64,000 bases of DNA from CAZTHM01 sp041946825. GTDB taxonomy: Bacteria; Acidobacteriota; Terriglobia; UBA7540. The stretch is from positions 62,001 to 126,000 of the forward strand of contig JBHGBD010000007.1 in assembly GCA_041946825.1 (NCBI GenBank), written 5' to 3'. How positions within the stretch are numbered: position 1 is the first letter of the stretch; each line of letters begins with the position of its first letter. Below, piece by piece: positions 25,950-35,313 of this stretch. The notes under the pieces were generated by a model, which was not told the DNA's origin, did no database searches, and saw only the letters and a list, made by a program, of their open reading frames with translations. A program made the translations under genes and the position numbers.

Positions 25950-27388
25950 TGGATGTTGTCCTGGAGGCTTGGGTCGGCGCCCTCATCGAACTTGCCAAAA
26001 TCAAGTGGATGCTGGGTGCAGGCACTTCCTGGAAGTCCGGGGAGAAGCTCAAGCTTCTATTCGTCGGTTACAACGGCGCTCGAAACACCGGCGCCGACGT
26101 GCGTGTGGAGGAGATGCTCCGCCAAATCCGCCATATCTTGGGCGCGGAGAGAATTGAGACGAGCGTGACAAGTATGAATCTCGAATTCTCTCGCGGCTAC
26201 TTTGCGGGGGCGCGGCAGGTCAGGCTCCCGGATGTTTTCCCGCCCTTTTTGGCGCGCGAAGTCCCGCGGTACGATGGCGTGGTGGCATGCGAAGGCTCGA
26301 TGTTCAAAAGCAAATTCGCGAATGCGCTCTCAACCATGATGATTGGAGCGCTGGGCACGGCTTCCGCGATGAACCGGCTCTCAGTCGGCTACGGCGCCGA
26401 AGCGGGCCATATGGACAAGCTGCTAGCGCAGATGGTGCGCCGGTATTGCAGCCACTCCCTGATCATTACGCGTAACGAGGAATCGATGGCTGTGCTCCGC
26501 CAGCTTGACGTTTCCACGGAGCTTGGTACGGACACGGCGTGGACCTTCGAGCCGGCGGCGACTGAATACGGGCGGAGCGTGCTGCGTGCGGCGGGGTGGG
26601 ACGGCGTGAAGTCAGTGCTGGTGGTGTGCCCGATCGATCCGTTCATCTGGCCCGTCCGCCCCTCGCTCTTCAAAGGCGCGGCCTGCGCGCTGACCGGCGC
26701 GTACAAGGAGAGCCGCTATCGGACGATCTACTTTCACCATTGGAGCCAGAAGGCGCGCGCGGCCTTCGAGCAATACATTAGCGCGATGTCGCAAGCCGTC
26801 GATGCCTTCCGCAGGAAATACGGATGCATGGTGATTACGGTGGCGATGGAGCGGTTGGACGGGAAGGCGTGCCGCGAGATGGCAGCCCGCCTGGGTGGCG
26901 TGCCGGTCTTTACATCCGACGATTACGACATGTACCAGCTCGTAAGTATTCTGCGGGCATGTCACCTGATGGTCTCCTCGCGCTTTCACGGGATTGTAAC
27001 GGCCATGCCCGCACTGGTCCCTTCGGCGGGTGTAACGATGGATGAACGGATTCGCAATCTGATGCGCGAGCGCGGTCACGATCACCTCTTGCTGGACGTC
27101 GATGACGTGGACCTCGAAGAGAAGTTATTGAGAGTGTTAGAGACGCTCTGGAAAGACGGCGAGTTCATCCGCGACGGCATTGGGAAGACGGTGGCGCGGA
27201 ACCTGAAGATGATGGCGCGCATGGGAGTCTTCTTTGAGCAGCACGTCGCACGGCGCTATCCCGAGTTCCCGATTCGGACCGGGATCTATTCGTGGGAGGA
27301 TTATCTTCCACCTTTTGGCGCCAATCTGCGCAAACTCGTCGAAACTTACGACGTGGCCGCGGGGCCGCAAAAGCAATTGAGCCGCTGA
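25946..27388 (+). CDS. Polysaccharide pyruvyl transferase-family protein
   Basis: A 480-residue protein of the CsaB/WcaK-type pyruvyl transferase family, which moves enolpyruvate-derived ketal groups from PEP to glycans. Typical elements are LLFVGYNGARNTGADVRVEE near residue 35, GDGxx-type loop replaced by CEGSMFKSKFANAL, ITRNEESMAVLRQL, and MVSSRFHGIVTAMPALVP near the C-terminal substrate site. The N-terminal stretch (MMDVVLEAWVGALIELAKIK) is amphipathic and may touch the membrane. Start at 25946 in the ATGA overlap with the SDR gene. The location within an acyl-ligase/ACP operon is unusual and suggests that the acceptor is a lipid or lipid-linked sugar. Substrate unknown. Confidence 0.8.
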   Translation: MMDVVLEAWVGALIELAKIKWMLGAGTSWKSGEKLKLLFVGYNGARNTGADVRVEEMLRQIRHILGAERIETSVTSMNLEFSRGYFAGARQVRLPDVFPPFLAREVPRYDGVVACEGSMFKSKFANALSTMMIGALGTASAMNRLSVGYGAEAGHMDKLLAQMVRRYCSHSLIITRNEESMAVLRQLDVSTELGTDTAWTFEPAATEYGRSVLRAAGWDGVKSVLVVCPIDPFIWPVRPSLFKGAACALTGAYKESRYRTIYFHHWSQKARAAFEQYISAMSQAVDAFRRKYGCMVITVAMERLDGKACREMAARLGGVPVFTSDDYDMYQLVSILRACHLMVSSRFHGIVTAMPALVPSAGVTMDERIRNLMRERGHDHLLLDVDDVDLEEKLLRVLETLWKDGEFIRDGIGKTVARNLKMMARMGVFFEQHVARRYPEFPIRTGIYSWEDYLPPFGANLRKLVETYDVAAGPQKQLSR

Positions 27389-27447
27389 ATCCGAAGTGCG
27401 GGCGAATCGTTGCGGGATTTCCCGCCGCAGTGAACGACCCTGTACTC

Positions 27448-29091
27448 ATGAATTTTGTTGAGGACATTTTTCGACGTCTTGCGCGGACCCCCGAAAGGAC
27501 GGTGCTCCAGGAAGTCCGCGAAGGGCGGATCGTTCCGACCAGCAGCGGGGAGCTTCTCGCTTTGATTCAGTCGGCGCGCGGTTTTCTGAGGAGTGCTGGG
27601 CTGAAGAAGGGCGACCGGTGCGCGCTTCTCGCCCCGAACGGCGTTCGCTGGACAGCCCTGGAACTGGCCATCATGGCGGAGGGCGCCATCGTTGTTCCGC
27701 TTTACGCGCGACAGCCGCCCGGCGAGCTTGCCGGCATGATGAAGGATTGCGCGCCGGCGCTCCTTTGCTGCGGCAATCCAGAGTTGCGAGACGGGATCAT
27801 CCAGGCTTGGCCGCAGGCGGCCCGATCTTGCCTGTTTGAAGAGATTTTGTCCTCAGATGTGAAAAAGGCCGAGGGAATCCCGGCCAATCTTGGCGATGCG
27901 GATCCTGCCACTCTCATCTACACTTCCGGGACATCGGGTGAGCCGAAGGGTGTCGTGCTGACCGTCGGAAACGTTACGTACATGCTCTCGTGCACTAACT
28001 CGCGACTTGATTTGCTGATGGGTGAGCGCAGTGAACCCGAGCAAGTCTTCCATTATTTGCCGACATGCTTTGCGGCCTCGGGAATCCTGCTGCTGACCTG
28101 TCTCACTCGAAATACTGTCATGACGTTCTCCACAGACCTCTCCAAGCTTGCCGACGAATTGCGCCTCGCGGCGCCCGAGTACTTCCTGAACGTTCCTGCG
28201 GTTCTGGAGCGAATCCGCGCCGGCATCGAGCGGCAGCTCGAAGAGAAGGGTGGACTGGCGCTGAAGTTATTTCGGAAAGGTAAGGAGGCGTGGTTCCGGC
28301 GGCAGTCGGGCGGAATCGGGATGATTGATAGTGTCGCGCTGGCCTTGGCGCAAGCCCTCGTGTTCTCAGCCATCCGCAGAAAGATCGGCGCGGATCTCAA
28401 GGCTCTGATTTGCGGGTCAGCCCCGCTTGCGAAGGAGACGCAGCTTTTCTTCATGATGATGGGGCTTCCGGTTCTGCAAGGATACGGCCTGACGGAGACT
28501 ACCGGGATCTGCACACTCGATGACCCTCGGCGCGTGACACCGGGCCGCGTGGGCCCGGCCATCCCTGGCTGCGAAATGAAACTCGGCGATGACGGCGAAA
28601 TCCTGGTGCGAGGGCCGAACATTTTTTCGGGCTACTGGAACCGGCCGCAGGAAACCGCCAAGGTGATATCGAATGGCTGGTTTCGCACCGGCGATCAAGG
28701 CGAGGTGGATGGCGAAGGGAACTGGAGAATCATCGGCCGTTTGAAGAACTTGATCATTCCCACTTCCGGCCACAACATTGCGCCTGAGCCCATCGAGGAG
28801 CTGTTGCTTCGAAGTATCGCGGGCGCACAGCAGGTAGTCCTGATTGGCAACGGCCGCAGTTATCTTTCGGCGCTGATAGCCGGCCAGGTTCAGCGCCTTG
28901 ACGTGGAGGCGGGATGCCAGAAGGTGAACTCCATGTTGCCGCATTACAAGCGGATTCACGCGTTCCATATTGTGTCCGAACCCTTTACCATTGAGAATGG
29001 CCTGCTGACGGCCAATGGAAAACTCAAGCGCGACTTGATTGCCGCACAATTCAAGAGTGAAATTGAAGAGATGTACCGAAAAGCGTCGTAA
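27448..29091 (+). CDS. Acyl-AMP ligase (AMP-binding family) 1
   Basis: An adenylate-forming ligase of about 547 residues. Core motifs are YTSGTSGEPKGV (P-loop), GYGLTET (A5), GWFRTGDQGE (A7/A8 region) and the C-terminal lysine in LTANGKLKRDL (A10). It activates a carboxylate with ATP and passes it to CoA or to the small ACP three genes on. The ATG at 27448 is used; GTG at 27430 is possible, and no strong ribosome-binding site decides. It is 59 bp downstream of the pyruvyl transferase-like gene. The sequence is nearest to long-chain fatty acid ligases; chain specificity cannot be read. Two different ligases in one operon suggest two acyl substrates or sequential loading. Confidence 0.85.
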   Translation: MNFVEDIFRRLARTPERTVLQEVREGRIVPTSSGELLALIQSARGFLRSAGLKKGDRCALLAPNGVRWTALELAIMAEGAIVVPLYARQPPGELAGMMKDCAPALLCCGNPELRDGIIQAWPQAARSCLFEEILSSDVKKAEGIPANLGDADPATLIYTSGTSGEPKGVVLTVGNVTYMLSCTNSRLDLLMGERSEPEQVFHYLPTCFAASGILLLTCLTRNTVMTFSTDLSKLADELRLAAPEYFLNVPAVLERIRAGIERQLEEKGGLALKLFRKGKEAWFRRQSGGIGMIDSVALALAQALVFSAIRRKIGADLKALICGSAPLAKETQLFFMMMGLPVLQGYGLTETTGICTLDDPRRVTPGRVGPAIPGCEMKLGDDGEILVRGPNIFSGYWNRPQETAKVISNGWFRTGDQGEVDGEGNWRIIGRLKNLIIPTSGHNIAPEPIEELLLRSIAGAQQVVLIGNGRSYLSALIAGQVQRLDVEAGCQKVNSMLPHYKRIHAFHIVSEPFTIENGLLTANGKLKRDLIAAQFKSEIEEMYRKAS

Positions 29092-29151
29092 GCGCCGCCC
29101 TTACGGAGGGGATTGATTCAAAGTCGAATCGGGGCAGCTAACGAAAATCGA

Positions 29152-29955
29152 ATGCAGAACTACAAAGGCAGCGCGCTCTCGTGGGAATCCGCAGGCGGCG
29201 TTATCGAGCTGGCACTGCATCGCGAGCCGTGCAACGAGATCGGCACGAGCGTGCTCGAAGAGCTGGAGCGTTTTGTTGAGTTTCTGAAAACGGCCGAGCG
29301 CGACGCTCATTCGCTCATCATTTACAGCCGACTCAAGTCGGGATTCAGTGCCGGCGCCGATTTGCGCGAGCTTTATGCCCGTATGCAGGGGGTTCCGGTC
29401 GCAGAGCGCGTGGCAGGTGTGCGCGATTTCCTGGAACGCATTCATCGCGCCCTGAATATTCTGGACGCTTCGCCATTGACCACGATCGCCGCGGTACATG
29501 GCGTGACGTTCGGCGGCGGTTTGGAGTTGGCGCTCGCTTGTGACCTCATCGTCGCCGACAAGATGGCGCGCTTTTGTTTCCCCGAATTACGCCTGGGGCT
29601 GATTCCGGGCTTTGGCGGGATTCCTCGCCTGAAGCGCGACCTCGGTAATGGCGTCGTCCGCGATATGCTTTTGACCGGGCGCAGCATCAACGCCACCAAG
29701 GCGCAAACGGTTGGCTTGGTCAGCCAGTTGGCCGCCGAAGGCGAAGCCCTGCGAGTCGCTCGCGCCACCGCAACCCAGATCGGGAAATTCGACCGGGAGA
29801 CTTCCCAGGCCGCCAAGCGCTTTATGAAGCCAATCCCGTACGACGAACTGCGGCAGGAGATTGAAATCTTCTGCGACTTGTTCGCGCGGCCGGCCGTCGA
29901 GGCGGGCCTGCGCAGGTTCGTTGAAAGCGGCGACGCGTTGCCGTATTTGCCGTGA
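29152..29955 (+). CDS. Enoyl-CoA hydratase/isomerase family protein
   Basis: A 267-residue crotonase-fold protein. The oxyanion-hole segments FSAGADLREL and GVTFGGGLELALACDLIVA are present, and both catalytic glutamates can be placed (in GGGLEL and in CFPELRLGLIPGFGG), so it should be competent as a hydratase. The start is set at ATG 29152; a TTG at 29113 has GGAGGGG only two bases upstream and is less likely. Within the operon it could hydrate or isomerise the acyl chain before or after loading onto ACP. Crotonase relatives also do decarboxylation or hydrolysis. Confidence 0.82.
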   Translation: MQNYKGSALSWESAGGVIELALHREPCNEIGTSVLEELERFVEFLKTAERDAHSLIIYSRLKSGFSAGADLRELYARMQGVPVAERVAGVRDFLERIHRALNILDASPLTTIAAVHGVTFGGGLELALACDLIVADKMARFCFPELRLGLIPGFGGIPRLKRDLGNGVVRDMLLTGRSINATKAQTVGLVSQLAAEGEALRVARATATQIGKFDRETSQAAKRFMKPIPYDELRQEIEIFCDLFARPAVEAGLRRFVESGDALPYLP

Positions 29956-30038
29956 GCGCGAGCCTCAGAGACACTAGGGAATTGTGCGATTGACCCATCG
30001 AATTGGGTCATCGTGCCGCATCGGAGATGGAACGAAAT

Positions 30039-30281
30039 ATGAGGAACCTGGAACAAACCACCGACGAGATTCTGAAACTTGCCGCGACGCACTTCCAGGT
30101 GCCGCGCGAACAGCTTTCACCTGATGACGACTTCTTCAAAACACTCAAGATCGACAGCCTGCAGGCTCTGGAACTTCTGACGCGCCTCGAAAATCATTTT
30201 GGCATTGAGTTGCCCGACTATGAAATGCAGGGCGTCACCGACTTCCGCACTCTCGCAGAACGCATTCAGGCGCGGCTGTAA
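30039..30281 (+). CDS. Acyl carrier protein
   Basis: A free-standing 80-residue carrier protein. The phosphopantetheine-accepting serine is in KIDSLQALELL, followed by the helix-III segment IELPDYEMQGVTDFRTLAERI. ATG 30039 is preferred: GGAG ends 12 bases upstream and the length matches ACPs, while ATG 30027 abuts the same GGAG. No polyketide or fatty acid synthase lies beside it, so it is probably charged by one or both acyl-AMP ligases in the operon and served by the thioester reductase-like SDR. A phosphopantetheinyl transferase is not in the window. Confidence 0.9.
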   Translation: MRNLEQTTDEILKLAATHFQVPREQLSPDDDFFKTLKIDSLQALELLTRLENHFGIELPDYEMQGVTDFRTLAERIQARL

Positions 30282-30372
30282 GGAACCACGCAGACACCGA
30301 GAAGGGCAAGGATTGAGTGATGGGCTGATCCGGTGATCGAGTGATCGAACCAGCCGGCTTCTTCCCCGCGAC

Positions 30373-32085
30373 ATGCTGGATCTGAATCAATACGACTCGT
30401 TAGGCGCGGCTCTGCGCGCGGCACTGGACCGCTGGCCCGCCGAAGTCTGCCTGATCGAGGCCGACCGCGAGCGGGAGAATTGCCGGCTGACCTACCGGCA
30501 ATTTAAGGAAGCCGCGTTGCCATTGGCAAAATGGCTTCAGGATGTCGGCTTCAAGCCGGGCGACCGGGCCGCCATCATCATGACGAATCAGTCGAAGTGG
30601 CTGCTCTCCGCATACGCCGTGTTTTACTCGGGCGGCGTGCTCGTCCCCCTCGACTACAAGCTTAGCGCTCGAGAGCACCTCCAACTCCTCGACCACAGTG
30701 GCGCGCGCTTTCTCATCATCGAGCACTTCCTTTGGCGGGCGATTACGCAAGCCGAAGGCTTCAGGGATCTCAAGGTGCAAACGGTGCTCGTTACCGAAGC
30801 GCCGGCGAAAATGGAAATCGCCGGCGCGCTGCGATGGGAGGAGTGCAAAGGGATCGGTGAGCCGCAATTCGTGCCTCGCGCGCGCAAAGACGTCGCCTGT
30901 ATCGTCTATTCCTCCGGAACCGGCGGCCGGCCGAAAGGCTGCGTCCTCACGCATGACAACTATCTCGAACAGTGCGCCGCGCTGAGCACGCTTTATCCCT
31001 TCTGGCCCGGCGTGCGATACCTCAGTGTTCTTCCCACCAACCACGCGATCGATTTCATGGTGGGTTTCATCGGCCCATTCGTTTGCGGTGCGACGGTCGT
31101 GCACTTGCGCACCCTGCGGCCGGAATATATTCGCGAGGCCTTCACGCGTTACAAGATCACCTACATGACGCTCGTTCCGCTGGTACTGAAGAATCTTGAA
31201 AAAGGGTTGCGCGCCAGGTTTGATGCACTCCCGCCACTTCGCAGGACTCTCTTCGATTTCCTCGTCAGGTTGAATCGGACCCTGGCAGGTGATCGGCCGA
31301 AGCTCTGGTTAAGCCGCGCCCTGCTGCGGCAGGTGCATCAGGCTTTCGGTGGGGAGCTTCGCGCGCTGTTTGTGGGCGGTGCGTTTATGGATCCAGGGAC
31401 GCTGCAATTCTTCTACGGCCTCGGCATTCCGGTTGCGAATGCCTACGGCCTGACAGAAGCAGGCACCGCCATCACGGTCAACGACTTTAAGCCATTTCGG
31501 GCCGACACGGTGGGCCGCCCGCTGCCCGGGATGGAGGTCAGAATCATCAGTCCGGACGCGGAAGGAATTGGCGAAGTGGCGGTTCGCAGCAGGACCGTCA
31601 TGTCGCACTATCTCAACGACCCGGAATTGACGAACGAGACCATCCAGGACGGGTGGCTCCTGACGGGCGATCTGGGCCGCCTCGACGCGATGGGACACCT
31701 CCAGCTCTTCGGGCGCGTCAAGAACATGATCGTGACCGAAGGCGGCAAAAACGTTTACCCCGAGGACATTGAGAACGCGTTCGAGGGATTGGCGGTCAAG
31801 GAACTCTGCGTTTTTGCGGCCAACTACATCTGGCCGGAGCGGACTCTCGCCGGAGAAGAGTTGATCGTTGTGCTCCGCCTCGAGCCGGGACAGGTAATAA
31901 CAAATGATCTGATTTCGGACCTCTCCTCGCGAAATCGGCGGCTGCCGGATTTCAAGCGCGTCAGTGGCTATGTTGTTTGGGACGAAGATTTCCCGCGGAC
32001 AGCCTCGATGAAGATCAAGCGCGGGGTTCTGGCCGAAGCCATTCGTTCCAAGCTCCGTCGCGAATCGGCCGTGGTGAAGTTGTGA
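30373..32085 (+). CDS. Acyl-AMP ligase (AMP-binding family) 2
   Basis: A 570-residue adenylate-forming enzyme. The P-loop reads YSSGTGGRPKGCVLTH, with glycine replacing the second threonine/serine of the common SGTTG; A5 is NAYGLTEAGTAITVN; the hinge region reads GRVKNMIVTEGGKNVYPEDIE; the A10 lysine is in RTASMKIKRG. It follows the ACP gene by 91 bp and its stop overlaps the GTG start of the kinase gene. The pairing with ACP suggests acyl-ACP synthetase activity. Compared with ligase 1 it is only distantly similar, so the two are not recent duplicates. Confidence 0.87.
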   Translation: MLDLNQYDSLGAALRAALDRWPAEVCLIEADRERENCRLTYRQFKEAALPLAKWLQDVGFKPGDRAAIIMTNQSKWLLSAYAVFYSGGVLVPLDYKLSAREHLQLLDHSGARFLIIEHFLWRAITQAEGFRDLKVQTVLVTEAPAKMEIAGALRWEECKGIGEPQFVPRARKDVACIVYSSGTGGRPKGCVLTHDNYLEQCAALSTLYPFWPGVRYLSVLPTNHAIDFMVGFIGPFVCGATVVHLRTLRPEYIREAFTRYKITYMTLVPLVLKNLEKGLRARFDALPPLRRTLFDFLVRLNRTLAGDRPKLWLSRALLRQVHQAFGGELRALFVGGAFMDPGTLQFFYGLGIPVANAYGLTEAGTAITVNDFKPFRADTVGRPLPGMEVRIISPDAEGIGEVAVRSRTVMSHYLNDPELTNETIQDGWLLTGDLGRLDAMGHLQLFGRVKNMIVTEGGKNVYPEDIENAFEGLAVKELCVFAANYIWPERTLAGEELIVVLRLEPGQVITNDLISDLSSRNRRLPDFKRVSGYVVWDEDFPRTASMKIKRGVLAEAIRSKLRRESAVVKL

Positions 32086-32993
32086 ATGACACTTTCCTGG
32101 CGGTCGTCAATCCGGCGGCGGGGCACGGTCGATGCGGCAAGCGCGCCGGACTGGCGCTCGACCGCTTGCGCGCCGCCGGCGTCAAGCTGGAAGTGGCCGT
32201 GACTCAGCACGCTGGACATGGAATCGAGCTGGTCAGAGAAGCCTTTAAGCATGGCTTCCGGCGCTTCCTGGCGGTGGGCGGTGATGGAATTTCGTACGAA
32301 ATCGTCAATGGATTGTTTCCTGGCGCTGAGACCGAGAGCGGCGTCCGGCCCACGCTCGCTATGCTTCCGCTCGGCACGGGCAATTCATTTCTGCGTGATT
32401 TCACGACCGAACGAGAGGTCGAATTCGCCACGCAGGCGCTACTCGAAGGCCGTACGCGCCCATGCGATGTCCTGCGGATGCGTCACCGCCAAGGAGTCAT
32501 TCACTACATCAATCTGCTGAGCGTGGGCTTCGCCGCCGACGCCGCCACTGTCACCAATCGTAAGTTCAAGCGGTGGGGCCACGTGGGATATCTGCTCGGA
32601 GTTTTCACCTGCCTCGTGCGCCTTCGCCGCAGGGCGTTTCCTCATCGCCTCGATGATGATCCTGAATTCGATCGGCGGCGGTGCCTCTTCCTCTCCTTCA
32701 ACAACAGCAAGTTTACGGGCCGCACGATGATGATCGCGCCCCAAGCCGACACCGCTGACGGGCTGATCGAATACGTCTTCTGGGGACCCATTAGCCGCCT
32801 CGGCCTGCTGCGGAATATCCATATGCTCTATGACGGTTCGCACGTAAACCATCCGCTGGCCTTGCGGCGCGCAGTCCGGCAGGTCCAGTTCGACCTCGAC
32901 GCGCCCGTCGACGTCATGGTGGACGGAGAAGTTCTCACCTTGCACTGCGAGAAGCTGGACGTCCTTCCCTCAGCTTTGAATGTAATGGTTTGA
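32082..32993 (+). CDS. Diacylglycerol/lipid kinase family protein (DagK/YegS-like)
   Basis: A 303-residue lipid kinase of the DAGK catalytic-domain family. It carries AVVNPAAGHGR at the start, AVGGDGISYEIVNGL (the GGDG nucleotide loop) and LPLGTGNSFLRDF. The C-terminal beta-sandwich ends with VDVMVDGEVL. The start is GTG at 32082, overlapping the ligase stop (GTGA), which gives a protein starting exactly at the conserved VNDTFLAVVNP. Likely reaction: ATP-dependent phosphorylation of a lipid alcohol, such as diacylglycerol, a long-chain base, or the product of this operon. It closes the operon and suggests that the end product is a phospholipid-like or phosphorylated lipid. Confidence 0.85.
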   Translation: MNDTFLAVVNPAAGHGRCGKRAGLALDRLRAAGVKLEVAVTQHAGHGIELVREAFKHGFRRFLAVGGDGISYEIVNGLFPGAETESGVRPTLAMLPLGTGNSFLRDFTTEREVEFATQALLEGRTRPCDVLRMRHRQGVIHYINLLSVGFAADAATVTNRKFKRWGHVGYLLGVFTCLVRLRRRAFPHRLDDDPEFDRRRCLFLSFNNSKFTGRTMMIAPQADTADGLIEYVFWGPISRLGLLRNIHMLYDGSHVNHPLALRRAVRQVQFDLDAPVDVMVDGEVLTLHCEKLDVLPSALNVMV

Positions 32994-33013
32994 GAGTAGA
33001 GCTGTCCTGTGCC

Positions 33014-33844
33014 TCATTTACTGGAGCGCGGCGCAGTGATGGGTGCATACATTTCGGGACGGCGCGAGGCGATCCGATCGAACTCCCAGGTGCCGGGGCG
33101 TCGCACCACGCGGTTCTGATCCGCAGCAGCAAGATCGAGATCCGCGTAAAGGATTGTCTCCTCGGTTTCGCCCGCCTCGCCGTGAACCTTGCCCATGAAG
33201 TCGACAATCTGCGAATGGCCGCAGAATCCGAAGCCCCTCTCTACTCCGACACGATCTGAGACGAGCACATGGAAATGGTTTTCCAGCGCGCGCACTTTCG
33301 GCGTGTGGGCCCAGGAATCGGAGCCCACGGGCCAGTTGGTAGGGATCACGAGCAGTTGCGCGCCTTTCAACTTGAGCACGCGCGCTGCCTCCGGAATGCT
33401 GCAGTCGTAACAGATGTTTACGCCGATTTTGCCGTGCGCCGTCGCAAACACCGGAAACGGTTTGTCGCCCAGCGCGTTGAACCAGTCAATCCCGAGACAG
33501 GGCAGATGCGTTTTGCGGTATGTGCCGAGGATTCCCGTAGGGTCGATGACCGCAGCGGAATTGTAAAGGTCATTATCCACGCGTTCGAGCATTCCGACGA
33601 TCACCGTGCAGCCGAGCCGCTTTGTGATTTCCGCGAGCCTCTGGGTTGAAGGCCCGGGAACGGTCTCGGCGACTGGCCACGCCTCTTCTCGACTTGTATA
33701 GCAATAGCCCGTCAGCGCGCATTCGGGGAAGGCCACAATCTTCGCGCCGGCGCGCGCGGCTTCTTCCATTCTTTCGATGACCCGCGTGAGGTTGAACTGC
33801 GGATCCAATATCTTCACATCCATCTGCACCGTGGCGACTTTCAT
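33014..33844 (-). CDS. Carbon-nitrogen hydrolase (nitrilase superfamily)
   Basis: A 276-residue cytoplasmic amidase-type enzyme with the Glu-Lys-Cys triad: E41 in FPECALTGY, K111 in YRKTHLPCLG and C145 in GVNICYDCSIPE. The fold normally hydrolyses linear amides or nitriles such as N-carbamoyl compounds or omega-amides. It is transcribed towards the end of the lipid kinase gene and is probably not part of that operon. Substrate not readable. Confidence 0.9.
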   Translation of the reverse strand: MKVATVQMDVKILDPQFNLTRVIERMEEAARAGAKIVAFPECALTGYCYTSREEAWPVAETVPGPSTQRLAEITKRLGCTVIVGMLERVDNDLYNSAAVIDPTGILGTYRKTHLPCLGIDWFNALGDKPFPVFATAHGKIGVNICYDCSIPEAARVLKLKGAQLLVIPTNWPVGSDSWAHTPKVRALENHFHVLVSDRVGVERGFGFCGHSQIVDFMGKVHGEAGETEETILYADLDLAAADQNRVVRRPGTWEFDRIASRRPEMYAPITAPRSSK

Positions 33845-34012
33845 TTCCCACTCCTCAAGTTGATTGATTGAACCCGAGACGGGTCATTGTAGCACCCAAT
33901 TCCGAGATAGCTCGTTCGGCTTGAAAACTGCCCAACGAGGCCCTGAAAAAAAGACTTGACAAAAGGCGAACAAAAAGCGAAAGTATAACTTCCCATTGGG
34001 AAGGATTTAAGC

Positions 34013-35041
34013 ATGGCCACTTGCAGCGCGCTGCAACCCGCTCCGAATCAAGGTCTTGTGGGTATCGCCCGGATGGCAGCGCAAAGCCCCCGAGTCCGCG
34101 AGCGCGCCGAGGTCGAGTACTTCTCGCTCGCGGCGCGCTCTACCCTCAACCGCGAGTCCAGCCACCGTATGCCCTTTGCCTGGACGATCAATCCCTATCG
34201 CGGCTGCGAATTTGGCTGCCACTATTGTTACGCCCGCTACACCCACGAATTCATGGAGATGTGGGACGGGCGCGATTTCGAGCGCAAGATTTACGCCAAG
34301 CTGAACGCCCCGGAGCTTCTGCGCGCCGAGCTCCGTTCCGGCCGCGACCGCGGCCTGCCGATTGCTCTGGGCACGGCAACCGACCCTTACCAGCCGGCGG
34401 AGAAACAATTTGAACTCACCCGCCGCCTGCTCGAAGTTTTCGCGGAATTCACCGGCCTGGATTTTTCCATCACCACGAAATCGATCTTGATTCTGCGCGA
34501 TCTCGACTTGTTACGCGCCAACGCCGGGCGGCACCGTGTCAGCGTGCACATGACGGTGACGACGACGAACGAGCGCCTGGCTCGCCTTCTCGAGCCCAAG
34601 GCGCCGCCGCCCTCGAAGCGCCTGGAAGCGGTGCGCGTGCTCTATGAAGCAGGCATCCGCGTAGGCGTGAACCTTATGCCGATTCTCCCCGGCCTCACGG
34701 ATTCGCCCGCCGCGCTCGAAGCGGTCGGCCGCGCCGCCGCCGCGCATGGCGCGACATCTCTGTACGGCAATGTGCTGTTTCTGATGCCCAGCGCTATGAA
34801 GCAGTTCATGCCGTTCCTCGAGCGCGAGTTCCCACGCCTGGTGAAGCGCTATCGCAAGCTCTACGCGCGCTCGGCGTATTTGAACGGGGAATATAAGGAG
34901 GAGATCTCGAAATTGGTCGCCGAAATCCGCAAGCGCTACGGCCTCGAAGGCCGCCGCGCGGCGGAGCCGGATCTTTGGCAGCCGCAGCTGGAGTTTCCGT
35001 TTCGGGCCGAGGGGCGGGAAAGGGTGGAATGTAAAGGGTAA
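34013..35041 (+). CDS. Radical SAM protein, Rv2578c/SplB-like
   Basis: A 342-residue radical S-adenosylmethionine protein. The 4Fe-4S cysteines are C65, C69 and C72 in YRGCEFGCHYCYAR, followed by ITTKSILILRDLDLL and NLMPILPGLTD, which match the Rv2578c family and resemble spore photoproduct lyase. GGAAGGA precedes the ATG. The C-terminus is rich in charged residues and ends with a variable tail. The function of the family is not established. The gene stands alone between a divergent nitrilase gene and a repeat-rich spacer. Confidence 0.88.
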   Translation: MATCSALQPAPNQGLVGIARMAAQSPRVRERAEVEYFSLAARSTLNRESSHRMPFAWTINPYRGCEFGCHYCYARYTHEFMEMWDGRDFERKIYAKLNAPELLRAELRSGRDRGLPIALGTATDPYQPAEKQFELTRRLLEVFAEFTGLDFSITTKSILILRDLDLLRANAGRHRVSVHMTVTTTNERLARLLEPKAPPPSKRLEAVRVLYEAGIRVGVNLMPILPGLTDSPAALEAVGRAAAAHGATSLYGNVLFLMPSAMKQFMPFLEREFPRLVKRYRKLYARSAYLNGEYKEEISKLVAEIRKRYGLEGRRAAEPDLWQPQLEFPFRAEGRERVECKG

Positions 35042-35300
35042 AGTGTGAAGGGTAAAGGTTGAAGGCGAAATGATGCTCCATCAACGACGAATTACGAATG
35101 ACGAAGGACTGAGGGCTAAGGACCAAGGACGAAGGACGAAGGACCATGGACACACCGTGACCGCTGACGGTTGAAAGCAGATAGCTGGCAGCCGAGAGCT
35201 GGCGGCTGAGCGCTGATAGCCGGGCGTTTGACTTTTGACTTTCGATCTATAACTTTCGACCGTCGACTGTCGACTGTTGACTATCGACTGTAAACTTCTT
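35042..35300. repeat. Degenerate simple-repeat block upstream of DinB gene 1
   Basis: The spacer is built of short drifting repeats: GTGAAGGGTAAAGG-type (35031-35058), ACGAAGGACGAAGGACC-type (35098-35145), GCTGGCAGCCGAGAGCTGG-type (35180-35215) and TTCGACC/GTCGACTGTCGACTG-type (35230-35290). A related block, inverted, precedes the second DinB gene (43880-44042). No gene. Confidence 0.6.
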
Positions 35301-35313
35301 TTCGGAGCCAACC

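Noticed and set aside
33956..33989. TTGACA and TATAAC upstream of the radical SAM gene
   Set aside because: Good boxes, but the spacer is 22 bp, too long for a sigma70 promoter; left unassigned.
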